Program-made: the position numbers and the translations under genes | The notes under the pieces: model-generated | Databases searched by the model: none | Told to the model about the DNA's origin: nothing | What the model saw: the letters and a program-made list of their open reading frames with translations, nothing else | In this document: positions 25,929 to 32,782 of the stretch, in pieces | How positions within the stretch are numbered: the first letter of the stretch is position 1 | Layout: each line of letters begins with the position of its first letter | Assembly (NCBI GenBank): GCA_027451805.1 | Contig: DAIDIF010000242.1 | Location: forward strand, 1 to 35,114 | Reading direction: 5' to 3' | DNA from: Acidobacteriota bacterium | GTDB taxonomy: Bacteria; Acidobacteriota; Terriglobia; Terriglobales; SCQP01 | DNA: 35,114 nt

Positions 25929-26189
25929 GTGCCCGCCACCCTCATCGCCCTCGCGGTAGTCACGCCGCAGCGCCAGGTGCTGGAAACCCAGGCGCTGTGG
26001 GTCGAGATTCCGGCCAGCAGCGGGCAGATGCGCGCCCTGCCGGAGCACGCCCCCACGCTGGGCGAGCTCGGCGCAGGGCTGGTGCGCTACGAAGCCGCCG
26101 GCGGCGGCGAACAGAGCTTCACAGTCAGCGGCGGCTTCTTCGAAGTCCTGGGCGACAAAGTGACGCTGCTCGCCGACGCGGCGAATTAG
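25929..26189 (+). CDS. atpC: F0F1 ATP synthase subunit epsilon, short form lacking the C-terminal helices
   Basis: The 86-residue protein from GTG 25929 covers only the N-terminal beta-sandwich: ALAVVTPQRQVLETQALWVEIPASSGQMRALPEHAPTLGELGAG, ending FTVSGGFFEVLGDKVTLLADAAN. Typical epsilon subunits have about 130-140 residues with a two-helix C-terminal domain that can inhibit ATP hydrolysis. Here the reading frame ends after the N-domain, so that inhibitory part is missing. The N-domain alone is enough to bind gamma and the c-ring. It is the last operon gene; the YSC84-type gene ends 7 bp away on the other strand. Confidence 0.93.
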   Translation: MPATLIALAVVTPQRQVLETQALWVEIPASSGQMRALPEHAPTLGELGAGLVRYEAAGGGEQSFTVSGGFFEVLGDKVTLLADAAN

Positions 26190-26196
26190 GCCGGGG

Positions 26197-26880
26197 TTAC
26201 CGGGCGCGGTGGTCGAGTTCGGCGAGCAGGGTGTTGACCTGCGCCGGGCGGGCCACCGCGCCGCTCAGAATCTGCTGCGCGGTCGCGTTCTTGTACATCC
26301 AGGCGTTGGCGTCGCGGTCCTGCGTGATCACGCCGCCCTTCACCGTGATGCCGCCGAAGAGGCCGCGGCTGCGCGAATAGGCCAGCATCCGGGCGCGCAT
26401 CCGCAAATCGGTCTGGGCGTCGGCGTCGCGGCCCACCGGTCCGGCGGTGGCGGCCATGTCGCCGCCGAGCGAGACCTTGTCCTTGAGCAGCGACAGCTCG
26501 CCCCGCTTGTTCATGATCAGCATCACCAGGTTGCTCTCTTCGGCGCCGATCTGCAGCCCGAAGCTGGCGCCGCCCAGGCTGACGAACAGCGGCGCCGACC
26601 ATCCCGCCGCGCCCACGCGGCAGGTGACCACGCCCTTGCCCATCTCGCCGCCGAACCCGAAGCCCGCCTTCTTATATCCCGGCACGATCATCACGCACTG
26701 GGCGTGCTGGAGGATGACATCGGGAATGCCGCCGTCGGGCGCCGCCATGACCGCGTGAAACACCTGCGCCGACCGCCGCAGCCGCTGCAACGCCTTCTGG
26801 GCCCGCGCCTGCGGCACCAGCCCGACCGCGGCCACCGCCAGCGCCACCGCCCCGCCGCAACTCCGCCCGAAAGGCCTCAT
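26197..26880 (-). CDS. Exported YSC84/SYLF lipid-binding domain protein
   Basis: The 227-residue product has a signal peptide (about residues 8-27, ending ARAQ). A SYLF/YSC84 domain follows, with IPDVILQHAQCVMIVPGYKKAGFGFGGEMGKGVVTCR, then SLGGASFGLQIGAEESNLVMLIMN and SRSRGLFGGITVKGGVI. This domain binds phosphoinositides in eukaryotes; in bacteria it is a common exported protein of unclear function. A strong ribosome binding site (GGAGGAGCAGGA on the minus strand) precedes ATG 26880. It is convergent with the atp operon. Confidence 0.88.
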   Translation of the reverse strand: MRPFGRSCGGAVALAVAAVGLVPQARAQKALQRLRRSAQVFHAVMAAPDGGIPDVILQHAQCVMIVPGYKKAGFGFGGEMGKGVVTCRVGAAGWSAPLFVSLGGASFGLQIGAEESNLVMLIMNKRGELSLLKDKVSLGGDMAATAGPVGRDADAQTDLRMRARMLAYSRSRGLFGGITVKGGVITQDRDANAWMYKNATAQQILSGAVARPAQVNTLLAELDHRAR

Positions 26881-26935
26881 TCCTGCTCCTCCTCTGCTCC
26901 CCGCTGTGGCAGGCGGTTGCGCCGGGCGCGCGCGC

Positions 26936-27349
26936 CTACTTGCTTTCCGGCGGCTTGTACCCCATGAGATAGAAGGCCTGCGACACGCCGCCCACCGGGC
27001 AGGCCGCGGTCCAGCGCAGCGTCTGCCGGATAACCGGATCCTGCTCCTCGCCGGTGTCGCACTCCACCTCGTGCGTCAGGCAGCGGAACACGCCCGCGCC
27101 GTCGTGGACAATCTCGCAGCCGCAGCGCCGCACCAGCCCCTGGCGCGCGCGCTCGATGGCGGCGCGCAACTCCGGATCGCCGGCGGTCTCCGGATCGAAG
27201 CGCTCGAGTTCGGAATCGTAATCCTCGAGCGTGAACACCGCCCCCAGTTCCGGCCCCGGAGCCAATTCCCCGGGAGCGACAAAGAACACGTCCAGCCCGA
27301 CCTGGCCGGCCAGCCAGCGCACGCGTTCACGGCAAGCGCGTTCGGTCAC
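26936..27349 (-). CDS. Hypothetical cysteine-containing protein
   Basis: This 137-residue protein begins at GTG 27349 and is acidic and soluble. It contains RRCGCEIV, FRCLTHEVECDTGEEQD and AACPVGG, giving six cysteines in total, four of which sit in two close C-x(n)-C pairs suitable for metal or disulfide. No signal peptide is seen. The C-terminus ends MGYKPPESK. TATACT on the minus strand (27373-27368) followed by a 12-nt leader with GGGGAGAGG makes a good promoter and ribosome binding site. It is divergent from lipA. The family is not recognised. Confidence 0.6.
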   Translation of the reverse strand: MTERACRERVRWLAGQVGLDVFFVAPGELAPGPELGAVFTLEDYDSELERFDPETAGDPELRAAIERARQGLVRRCGCEIVHDGAGVFRCLTHEVECDTGEEQDPVIRQTLRWTAACPVGGVSQAFYLMGYKPPESK

Positions 27350-27367
27350 CCGAGTACCTCTCCCCAG

Positions 27368-27382
27368 AGTATAGGGGATAAT
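27368..27382. promoter_or_regulatory. Divergent promoter pair between the unknown gene and lipA
   Basis: The minus strand carries TATACT (27373-27368) for the unknown protein and the plus strand carries GATAAT (27377-27382), one base off the consensus, ending 6 nt before the lipA GTG 27389. The two -10 elements are only 3 bp apart, so the polymerases should compete. Confidence 0.5.
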
Positions 27383-27388
27383 GGAAAG

Positions 27389-28309
27389 GTGGAATCCCTG
27401 GTGCAAATTGAAGCCGCTCCGGCGCGCGCCCCGCGTCCGGCGTGGCTGCGGGTGCGCGCCCCCGGGGGAGAAAACTTCCATCGCCTGCAGGGCCTTGCCC
27501 GCCGGCTGGAGTTGCACACCGTCTGCGAGTCGGCCCGCTGCCCCAATATCGGGGAGTGCTGGAATCAGGGCACCGCGACCTTCATGATTCTGGGCAACGT
27601 CTGTACCCGGCGCTGTGGCTTCTGCGCCGTGCCCAAGGGCCGCCCCGCGCCCCTCGACCCGGATGAACCACGCCGCGTCGCCGAGGCGGTGGAGCGCCTG
27701 GGGCTGCTGCACGCGGTCATCACCTCGGTCAACCGCGACGACGACAACCTGGGCGGGGCGCGCCTGTTCGCCCGCACCATCGCCGCCATTCGCGAGCGCA
27801 CGCCGGCGTGCGCGGTCGAGGCGCTGATCCCGGATTTCCGCGGCAGCGAGCCAGCGCTGCGGATGGTGGTCGAGGCCCGCCCCGACGTGCTCAACCACAA
27901 CACGGAAACCGTGCCCGCGCTCTATCGCTTCGTCCGCCCCGGGGCCAAATTCCAGCGTTCGCTCGATCTGCTGCGCAACGTCAAGCGACTGGATCCCGCC
28001 ATGCGCACCAAGAGCGGCCTCATGCTGGGCTTGGGCGAAACCCGGGAGCAGTTGCTGGAGGCGCTGGCCGCGCTCGCCGCCACCGGCTGCGACATCCTGA
28101 CCCTGGGGCAATACCTGCGTCCCTCGCGCGACCACCTGCCGGTGAAGCGCCTCTACTCCCCCCAGGAGTTCGCCGCACTGCGGCACGAGGCGCTGGCGCT
28201 GGGCTTCGGCCACGTGGAGGCGGGGCCGCTGGTGCGCAGCTCCTATCACGCCCGCGCCCAGGCGGCGGGTGTCGCCGGCAGTCCGCTGCCCGCCGCCAGC
28301 GCGAGCTAG
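27389..28309 (+). CDS. lipA: Lipoyl synthase
   Basis: This radical SAM enzyme inserts two sulfurs into octanoyl groups on lipoyl domains. The 306-residue protein has the auxiliary cluster motif C46-x4-C51-x5-C57 (CESARCPNIGEC) and the SAM-cluster motif C72-x3-C76-x2-C79 (CTRRCGFC), and ends with the conserved VRSSYHA serine that ligates the auxiliary cluster. VITSVNRDD and LNHNTETV are also family phrases. GTG 27389 is preferred for its -10 spacing (GATAAT, 6 nt); GTG 27401 is an alternative. No lipB or lipoyl-dehydrogenase gene is adjacent. Confidence 0.96.
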   Translation: MESLVQIEAAPARAPRPAWLRVRAPGGENFHRLQGLARRLELHTVCESARCPNIGECWNQGTATFMILGNVCTRRCGFCAVPKGRPAPLDPDEPRRVAEAVERLGLLHAVITSVNRDDDNLGGARLFARTIAAIRERTPACAVEALIPDFRGSEPALRMVVEARPDVLNHNTETVPALYRFVRPGAKFQRSLDLLRNVKRLDPAMRTKSGLMLGLGETREQLLEALAALAATGCDILTLGQYLRPSRDHLPVKRLYSPQEFAALRHEALALGFGHVEAGPLVRSSYHARAQAAGVAGSPLPAASAS

Positions 28310-28310
28310 C

Positions 28311-28565
28311 CATTGACGGGCGCGGGCCCCAGCGCGGCCGCGCCGCGCGTCCCGCTTGTGCCCCGCCCGGCTGTAGCTGCGCCGGGCGGGTGCTCGCGCC
28401 GGCACGGGGCCCCGAAATTCCCGTACCGGCGCTGCGCCTCGCTGGGGCCGCGCCTCCCCGCTCCCCGGGGCGGGCCGCCCTTGGGAATTACGACCACGCA
28501 GGCGCTCAGGGGGCCCCAGTTCGCGGCCTTTCCGCGCCCGCTTTGCCCGCGGGCAAAAGGCGCGG
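28311..28565 (+). repeat. GC-rich structured intergenic repeat, copy A
   Basis: The 310-bp gap after lipA has no convincing gene but is full of inverted repeats. CCCGCCCGGC/GCCGGGCGGG (28362-28371 and 28381-28390) is a perfect 10-bp stem. GCCGGCACGGG/CCCGTACCGGC (28398-28408 and 28420-28430) has one mismatch. CGAAATTCCC (28413-28422) pairs with GGGAATTACG (28483-28492). TTTGCCCGCGGGCAAA (28542-28557) is a perfect palindrome flanked by CCGCGCC/GGCGCGG. It shares three blocks in the same order with the region 34401-34193 on the minus strand: a 16-mer at 28311-28326, a 13-mer at 28444 and a stretch at 28520. It looks like a dispersed non-coding repeat. Confidence 0.55.
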
Positions 28566-28619
28566 CCCCCGCGACCGGATCCGAGTTGAATCCGCCGTCC
28601 GCGCATCTAAAGATGCAGC

Positions 28620-30083
28620 GTGGCTGTGCGCATCCTCCGCGGGTTCGGCATCGTTATGGCGGCGATCGGCATCTCCTTCGCCGCCACCATTCTGCTCGTT
28701 TTTTTCCAGGCCGACCGCGCGATCACCACCCTCGTCTACCTGCCCGGCATCGCTTTGGTCGAGGCGCTGTTCGGCTTCTGGCCCGGCGTCACGGCGGTAT
28801 TCCTCAGCGTTCTTGGCAGCGCCGCCTACCGCATCTGGTTCCTGCCGCTCCAGATCCCCGCCGTCCACCGCAGCGTCTACCGCACATGGGAAGAAGAGCT
28901 CATCCTGCTCGCGGTGGGGCTGTTCGTGGTGGCGCTGATGGAGGGCCGCCGCCGCAGCGGCGCGCGCGCCGCCTTAAACGCCGGCCAACTGGCCGCCATC
29001 CTCGAACACTCCGCCGACGCAGTCATCATCTTTAATCGCGACTTTCGCGTCGCCTCCATGAACCCTGCCGCCTACGCTCTCCTCAACCGGCCCGGCGAAA
29101 CCCTGGTGGGCCAGACCGCTACCGGGCTGCGCGAGCGCTTCCAGTTCGTCACCGAGCCCGAGCTCATGGACCTGACGCTGGAAGACGCCATGCGCGCCGG
29201 CCAGCCGGTACGCGCCCGGGGCAGCATTCTCGACGTCACCCATCAACGCCGCCTGCAGGTGCTGATGTCGGCCATCCCCTGGCACGACGGCCGCCACCGC
29301 CTGGCTGGCGCGGTCATTTTGCTGACCGATCTCACCGCGCTCACCGACCTGCGCCAGCGCGCCATCGTGGACGCGCGCCATCTCGCCGTGGCGCAGATGT
29401 TTTCCGGCCTCAGCCACGATTTCAACCATGTGCTCGACATCATCCGTCGCGCGGTGGCCGTGCTCGAGCTGCAGGAAAACGCCCCCGCGGCCGAGCGCCG
29501 CAAATACCGCGAGATGATCGAGCGCGCCGCGCGCGAAGGCGGCGTCATCGTGCGCCGCCTGCGCGACTATCTCGCCGGCGGCGGCCAGCCCGGCCCGGTG
29601 GATCTCGCCGCCATCGCCCACGACGCGGTCGAACTCACGCGCCCGCTGTGGCGCAGCCGCCCCGGCCTGGAAGTGGTCGAAACCCTCCAGCCCACGCCCC
29701 TGGTCGAGGGCAGCGCCGCCGACCTGCAGCGCGTGCTGGTCAACCTCATCTTCAACGCCATCGAGGCCGTCGGCGCCGCTCCCGGCCGGATCACCATCCA
29801 CACCGAGCGCGTTTCCGGCGCCCCACCCGGCGCCCGCGCCTGGATTGAAGATACCGGCCCCGGCATCCCCGAGACCTCCCGCGCCCACCTCTTCGAGCCC
29901 TACTTCACCACCAAGCCCCACGGCATGGGGCTGGGCCTCTTCGGCGCGCAGCGTATCGCCCTCGCCCACGGCGGCAGCCTGCGCTATGTGGACACGGCCG
30001 GCCACGGCGCGCGCTTCGTGCTCGATTTGCCCGCCCGCCCCGCCGCCGATCTCGCCGCCCCGCGCCGCCGCGAGTCGGCCTGA
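28620..30083 (+). CDS. Membrane-bound sensor histidine kinase with PAS domain (orphan)
   Basis: The 487-residue protein has three hydrophobic segments in residues 1-110, then a PAS domain at about 120-235 (LAAILEHSADAVIIFNRDFRVASMNPAAYALLNRPGETLVG). A HisKA-like helix follows with the phospho-acceptor His266 in FSGLSHDFNHVLDII. The ATPase domain has the N box (N375 and N379 in NLIFNAIEA), G1 (IEDTGPGIP), F box (LFEPYFTTKPHGMGLGLF) and G2. The HDFN form of the H-box marks the HDFNN-like kinase subgroup. No response regulator is adjacent, so the partner is elsewhere. The start is GTG 28620. The tRNA-Leu follows 30 bp after the stop. Confidence 0.9.
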   Translation: MAVRILRGFGIVMAAIGISFAATILLVFFQADRAITTLVYLPGIALVEALFGFWPGVTAVFLSVLGSAAYRIWFLPLQIPAVHRSVYRTWEEELILLAVGLFVVALMEGRRRSGARAALNAGQLAAILEHSADAVIIFNRDFRVASMNPAAYALLNRPGETLVGQTATGLRERFQFVTEPELMDLTLEDAMRAGQPVRARGSILDVTHQRRLQVLMSAIPWHDGRHRLAGAVILLTDLTALTDLRQRAIVDARHLAVAQMFSGLSHDFNHVLDIIRRAVAVLELQENAPAAERRKYREMIERAAREGGVIVRRLRDYLAGGGQPGPVDLAAIAHDAVELTRPLWRSRPGLEVVETLQPTPLVEGSAADLQRVLVNLIFNAIEAVGAAPGRITIHTERVSGAPPGARAWIEDTGPGIPETSRAHLFEPYFTTKPHGMGLGLFGAQRIALAHGGSLRYVDTAGHGARFVLDLPARPAADLAAPRRRESA

Positions 30084-30097
30084 CGGGTGATCTGGTG

Positions 30098-30103
30098 TAA
30101 ACT
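30098..30103 (+). promoter_or_regulatory. -10-like TAAACT before the tRNA gene
   Basis: TAAACT ends 10 nt before the mature tRNA-Leu 5' end, which fits a very short precursor leader. No convincing -35 is visible. Confidence 0.35.
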
Positions 30104-30113
30104 TTTGAGACGT

Positions 30114-30200
30114 GCCGCAGTGGCGGAACTGGCAGACGCGCGTGGTTCAGGTCCACGTTCTCGCAAGGGAGTGGGGGTTCGAGTCCCTTCTGCGGCACCA
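30114..30200 (+). tRNA. tRNA-Leu (anticodon CAG)
   Basis: The 87-nt cloverleaf has acceptor GCCGCAG pairing with CTGCGGC, then A and encoded CCA (30198-30200). The anticodon stem CGTGG/CCACG encloses loop TTCAGGT, with anticodon CAG reading CUG, the dominant leucine codon here. The long variable arm TTCTC-GCAA-GGGAG is a class II feature, and the T loop is TTCGAGT. All arms fold by eye, with some G-U pairs in the T stem. Confidence 0.96.
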
Positions 30201-30309
30201 CCTTTCGGCCGGCATCTCCGGCTTCCGGCGCCAGGCGCTCTCAAGCAACAGGTCTTTCGGCGGGCGGCATCGCACGCGGTAGCGTTAGAGCCGTAAAAGG
30301 AGAGCGCCC

Positions 30310-30807
30310 ATGCCGGACAACGTTGCCGATCTCAAAGCCCTGCTGGTGGACGAGATGGAAGACCTCCTCCACGCTGAGAACCAATTGGTCAAAGCGCTGC
30401 CGAAAATGGCCAAGGCCGTGCACTCGCCGGAGTTGCGCCAGGCCTTCAGCGATCATCTCGAGAAGACCCGCGGCCACGTCGACCGCCTGCATCAGGCGTT
30501 CGAGTTGCTGGGCGCCCGGCCCAAGGCGAAACCCTGCAAGGGCATGCAGGGCCTGGTGGCGGAGGGCGAGGAGAGCATCAGCGAGGGCAAGGACCTGGAT
30601 CCCTCCTGCGCCGATCTATCCGCGATCATCGCCGCGCAGAAGATCGAGCATTATGAGATCTCCGGCTACGGCTCGCTGCGCGCGCTCGCCGACCGCATCG
30701 GGGAATCGCGCGTTTCCCGGCTGCTGCTCGACAATGAGCGCGAGGAATCACAGGCGGACGCGCGCCTGACCGAGATCTCCCAGCCGCTGTTCGCCAAAGC
30801 GGCCTGA
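30310..30807 (+). CDS. DUF892 ferritin-like protein (YciE/YciF family)
   Basis: The 165-residue four-helix-bundle protein has MEDLLHAENQLVKALPKMAKA, HLEKTRGHVDRLHQAFELLG, AQKIEHYEISGYGSLRALADRIG and DNEREESQADARLTEIS. The conserved Glu and His residues (E-x-x-H, E-H) match the di-iron-like ferroxidase site of DUF892. Such stress-related proteins occur in the cytoplasm; the function is not settled. AAAGGAGA, 8 nt before ATG 30310, is a strong ribosome binding site. It is followed 6 bp after its stop by the convergent ArsR-type gene. Confidence 0.9.
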   Translation: MPDNVADLKALLVDEMEDLLHAENQLVKALPKMAKAVHSPELRQAFSDHLEKTRGHVDRLHQAFELLGARPKAKPCKGMQGLVAEGEESISEGKDLDPSCADLSAIIAAQKIEHYEISGYGSLRALADRIGESRVSRLLLDNEREESQADARLTEISQPLFAKAA

Positions 30808-30813
30808 GGGTTG

Positions 30814-31149
30814 CTACTCGGAGGAGGCGGCCGCCCAGGCCGTGTTCCACTCCCGGTCCACGCCCCGGCCCGCCTTCGGGCGGCGTTCCAGGTACTGCTC
30901 GATATCGTGCAGTACCGGAGCCACGTCCTCGACCAGGTGAAACATCTTGCGCTTGTCTTCCCAGCGGCAGGCGACGATGCCGGCGCGCTGCAGCCGTGCC
31001 AGGGAGTGCGAAACGCGGCTTTGCTCGAAGCCCAGGCTCTCGGCGATCTGCGTCACGGTGGCGCTGCGGCGGCGCAGCAGTTGCACAATCGCCAACCGGG
31101 AAAGGTTGGCCAGAGTGGAGAAAAACTCGCGGTAGTCGCTTTGTTCCAT
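30814..31149 (-). CDS. ArsR-type HTH transcriptional regulator
   Basis: The 111-residue protein from ATG 31149 is a winged helix: FFSTLANLSRLAIVQLLRRR, VTQIAESLGFEQSRVSHSLARLQRAGIVACRWEDKRKMFHLV. The recognition helix (EQSRVSHSLARL) and wing are clear. The metal-binding Cys pair of classic ArsR is absent from the recognition helix, so it probably does not sense metal there. Start TTG 31173 is possible but weaker. It ends 6 bp from the convergent DUF892 gene. Target genes are unknown. Confidence 0.85.
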   Translation of the reverse strand: MEQSDYREFFSTLANLSRLAIVQLLRRRSATVTQIAESLGFEQSRVSHSLARLQRAGIVACRWEDKRKMFHLVEDVAPVLHDIEQYLERRPKAGRGVDREWNTAWAAASSE

Positions 31150-31246
31150 GCCAGTATCCCCGGCGGAGCCCAAGGGTAATGGCCCGGTGGGAGCGCCTAC
31201 TGTTCACAACGGGAACCGTGGGCCAAAGTTACAGCCACGGCCAAAT

Positions 31247-32782
31247 TTAGTCGCCGGGATCGCTAAAGGTCTCCGTCCCGGCGGGGGAAACACCTGCATA
31301 TGCTTTGAGTTGCGGGAAGCGGCGCCGGAGCCAGCCGCGGTCGGGGGCCGCTTCTTCGTCCAGCAACTCCAGCACCCCGTCGGGCAGTTCGGACTCGGCC
31401 ACCGTCCCCACGCCGCAGGTGCGCAGCCTGGCCCGCGCCTCCTCCGCCCCCGGGGCCTGCGCCGGCATCACCGAGACCCGCGCGCAGCCGCAGCCGCGTA
31501 GAAACGCCAGCGCGTGATTCATCGCCAGGGCGTGCTGCCGGCTGGTCTGCCAGACCCGCATCGTCAGCTCCCCGTCCTCCACCGCCGGCGACAGCCGCAA
31601 GGCGGCGGTGAACTCGCGCACGCCATCCACGATGGTTGCGCCGCGCGCCGCCGCCCGCCGCTGCAGCCAGGCACCGTGCTCGAGCATCAGCGCCGGCGCT
31701 GCCGCACCCGCGGCGACCAGTTCCAACAGGCGCTGCACCGCCTGCAGGTGGGCCGCGGCTTCGGCGGCGGCGCCCGCGGTCACCGCCGCTCCGTCCCAGG
31801 TCGCCGCGAAGGCCTCCTCCAGCGTCTCCGCCAGGGCGCCGGGATCGTCGGGCGGCGAGAGGAAGCCATTCACGCCATGCACCACCTGCTCCGCCAGCCC
31901 GGCGACGGCGGTGGCTACCGCGCGCGCGCCCGCCGCCTGGGCCGCCGCCACCGCCAGGCTGAAGGGCGCGTCGTAGCGCGCCGGCGCCGCCACCACAGTG
32001 GCCGCATCCAGCCCCGGCCACGGCGCCGCCGGCGCGAGGTGCAGCTCGTGCGGCGGCGGCAGCGCCGCGCGCCAGCGCGCCCCGGCCACGGCATCCGCCG
32101 CCACCACGAGCCGCACCGCCGGGCGCACCTGCTCGAGCGCCGCTGCCAGCAGCTCGGCGCCCGCGGCCTCGTCCCAACCGCCGGCGAAGACCACCCGCCG
32201 CGGCGCGCCTTCGCCGGCGGCAGCGGCGGCCGCGGCCAGGGGAGCGATCACCGCGATCCGCTCCGGCGGGGCGCCCACCTCGGCCCAGAATTCGCGCGCG
32301 AAGCGCGAGGGCACGATCAGCGCCTCCGCGCCCGCCAGCGCCGTGCGCCACGCCCGCGGACGATGGCGGTAGAGCAGCGCGCGCAGCGGGACTTCGGCGG
32401 CTTGCCGGACCTGGCCGCCGCTGACGCACCAGGCGCACTTCCAGCCGGTGCGCCCCGGCCCCGAGCAGCGCTCGCCATGCCGGTGCCACAGCCGCTGCGT
32501 GGGGCAGATGGGCGCGAAATCGTGCAGGAAAGCCGCGAACCGCACGCCGCGCTCGCGCAGCAGCATCAGCAGCCCGGGGCTCGCCAGCCCGAGGTGAACC
32601 AGCGCCACCTCCGGCGCCGCCTGCGCCAGCGCCCGCTTCAGCGCCGCCTCCGCGCTCTCGCCCCGGGGCAGCTCGGCGAGCGCCAGCACCGCGCCGCCGG
32701 CCGCCGCCTGCACCCGGCCGGCCCACGCGCGTGCGCCGTCCACGCCGGCGGCTTCGCGGCCCACGATCTGCAGCAACTTCAT
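31247..32782 (-). CDS. Glycosyltransferase, GT4-like, with extra C-terminal region
   Basis: The 511-residue protein begins MKLLQIV and overlaps the hemY stop in an ATGA arrangement. The N-terminal Rossmann-like half has HLGLASPGLL and a cysteine cluster C93, C106, C116, C119 (ICPTQ, then CSGPG and CAWC), a feature of a subset of GT4 transferases. The C-terminal donor half shows VVFAGGWDEAAGAELL and ARYDAPFSLAVAAAQAAGARAVAT, with the usual E-x7-E-like region diverged. HGVNGFLSPPDD is the classic GT4 phrase. Beyond about residue 365 lies about 145 residues of unrecognised sequence, including GCGCARVSVMPAQAPG. Substrate is unknown; lipid or cell-wall glycosylation is a guess. Confidence 0.75.
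   Translation of the reverse strand: MKLLQIVGREAAGVDGARAWAGRVQAAAGGAVLALAELPRGESAEAALKRALAQAAPEVALVHLGLASPGLLMLLRERGVRFAAFLHDFAPICPTQRLWHRHGERCSGPGRTGWKCAWCVSGGQVRQAAEVPLRALLYRHRPRAWRTALAGAEALIVPSRFAREFWAEVGAPPERIAVIAPLAAAAAAAGEGAPRRVVFAGGWDEAAGAELLAAALEQVRPAVRLVVAADAVAGARWRAALPPPHELHLAPAAPWPGLDAATVVAAPARYDAPFSLAVAAAQAAGARAVATAVAGLAEQVVHGVNGFLSPPDDPGALAETLEEAFAATWDGAAVTAGAAAEAAAHLQAVQRLLELVAAGAAAPALMLEHGAWLQRRAAARGATIVDGVREFTAALRLSPAVEDGELTMRVWQTSRQHALAMNHALAFLRGCGCARVSVMPAQAPGAEEARARLRTCGVGTVAESELPDGVLELLDEEAAPDRGWLRRRFPQLKAYAGVSPAGTETFSDPGD

Noticed and set aside
28311-28619. Coding frames in the gap after lipA
   Set aside because: They are Arg/Pro/Gly-rich with no start signal or motif, while the DNA shows dense inverted repeats; read as non-coding.
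30814-31149. ArsR-type regulator as a metal sensor
   Set aside because: The recognition helix lacks the Cys pair of classic metal-sensing ArsR proteins.
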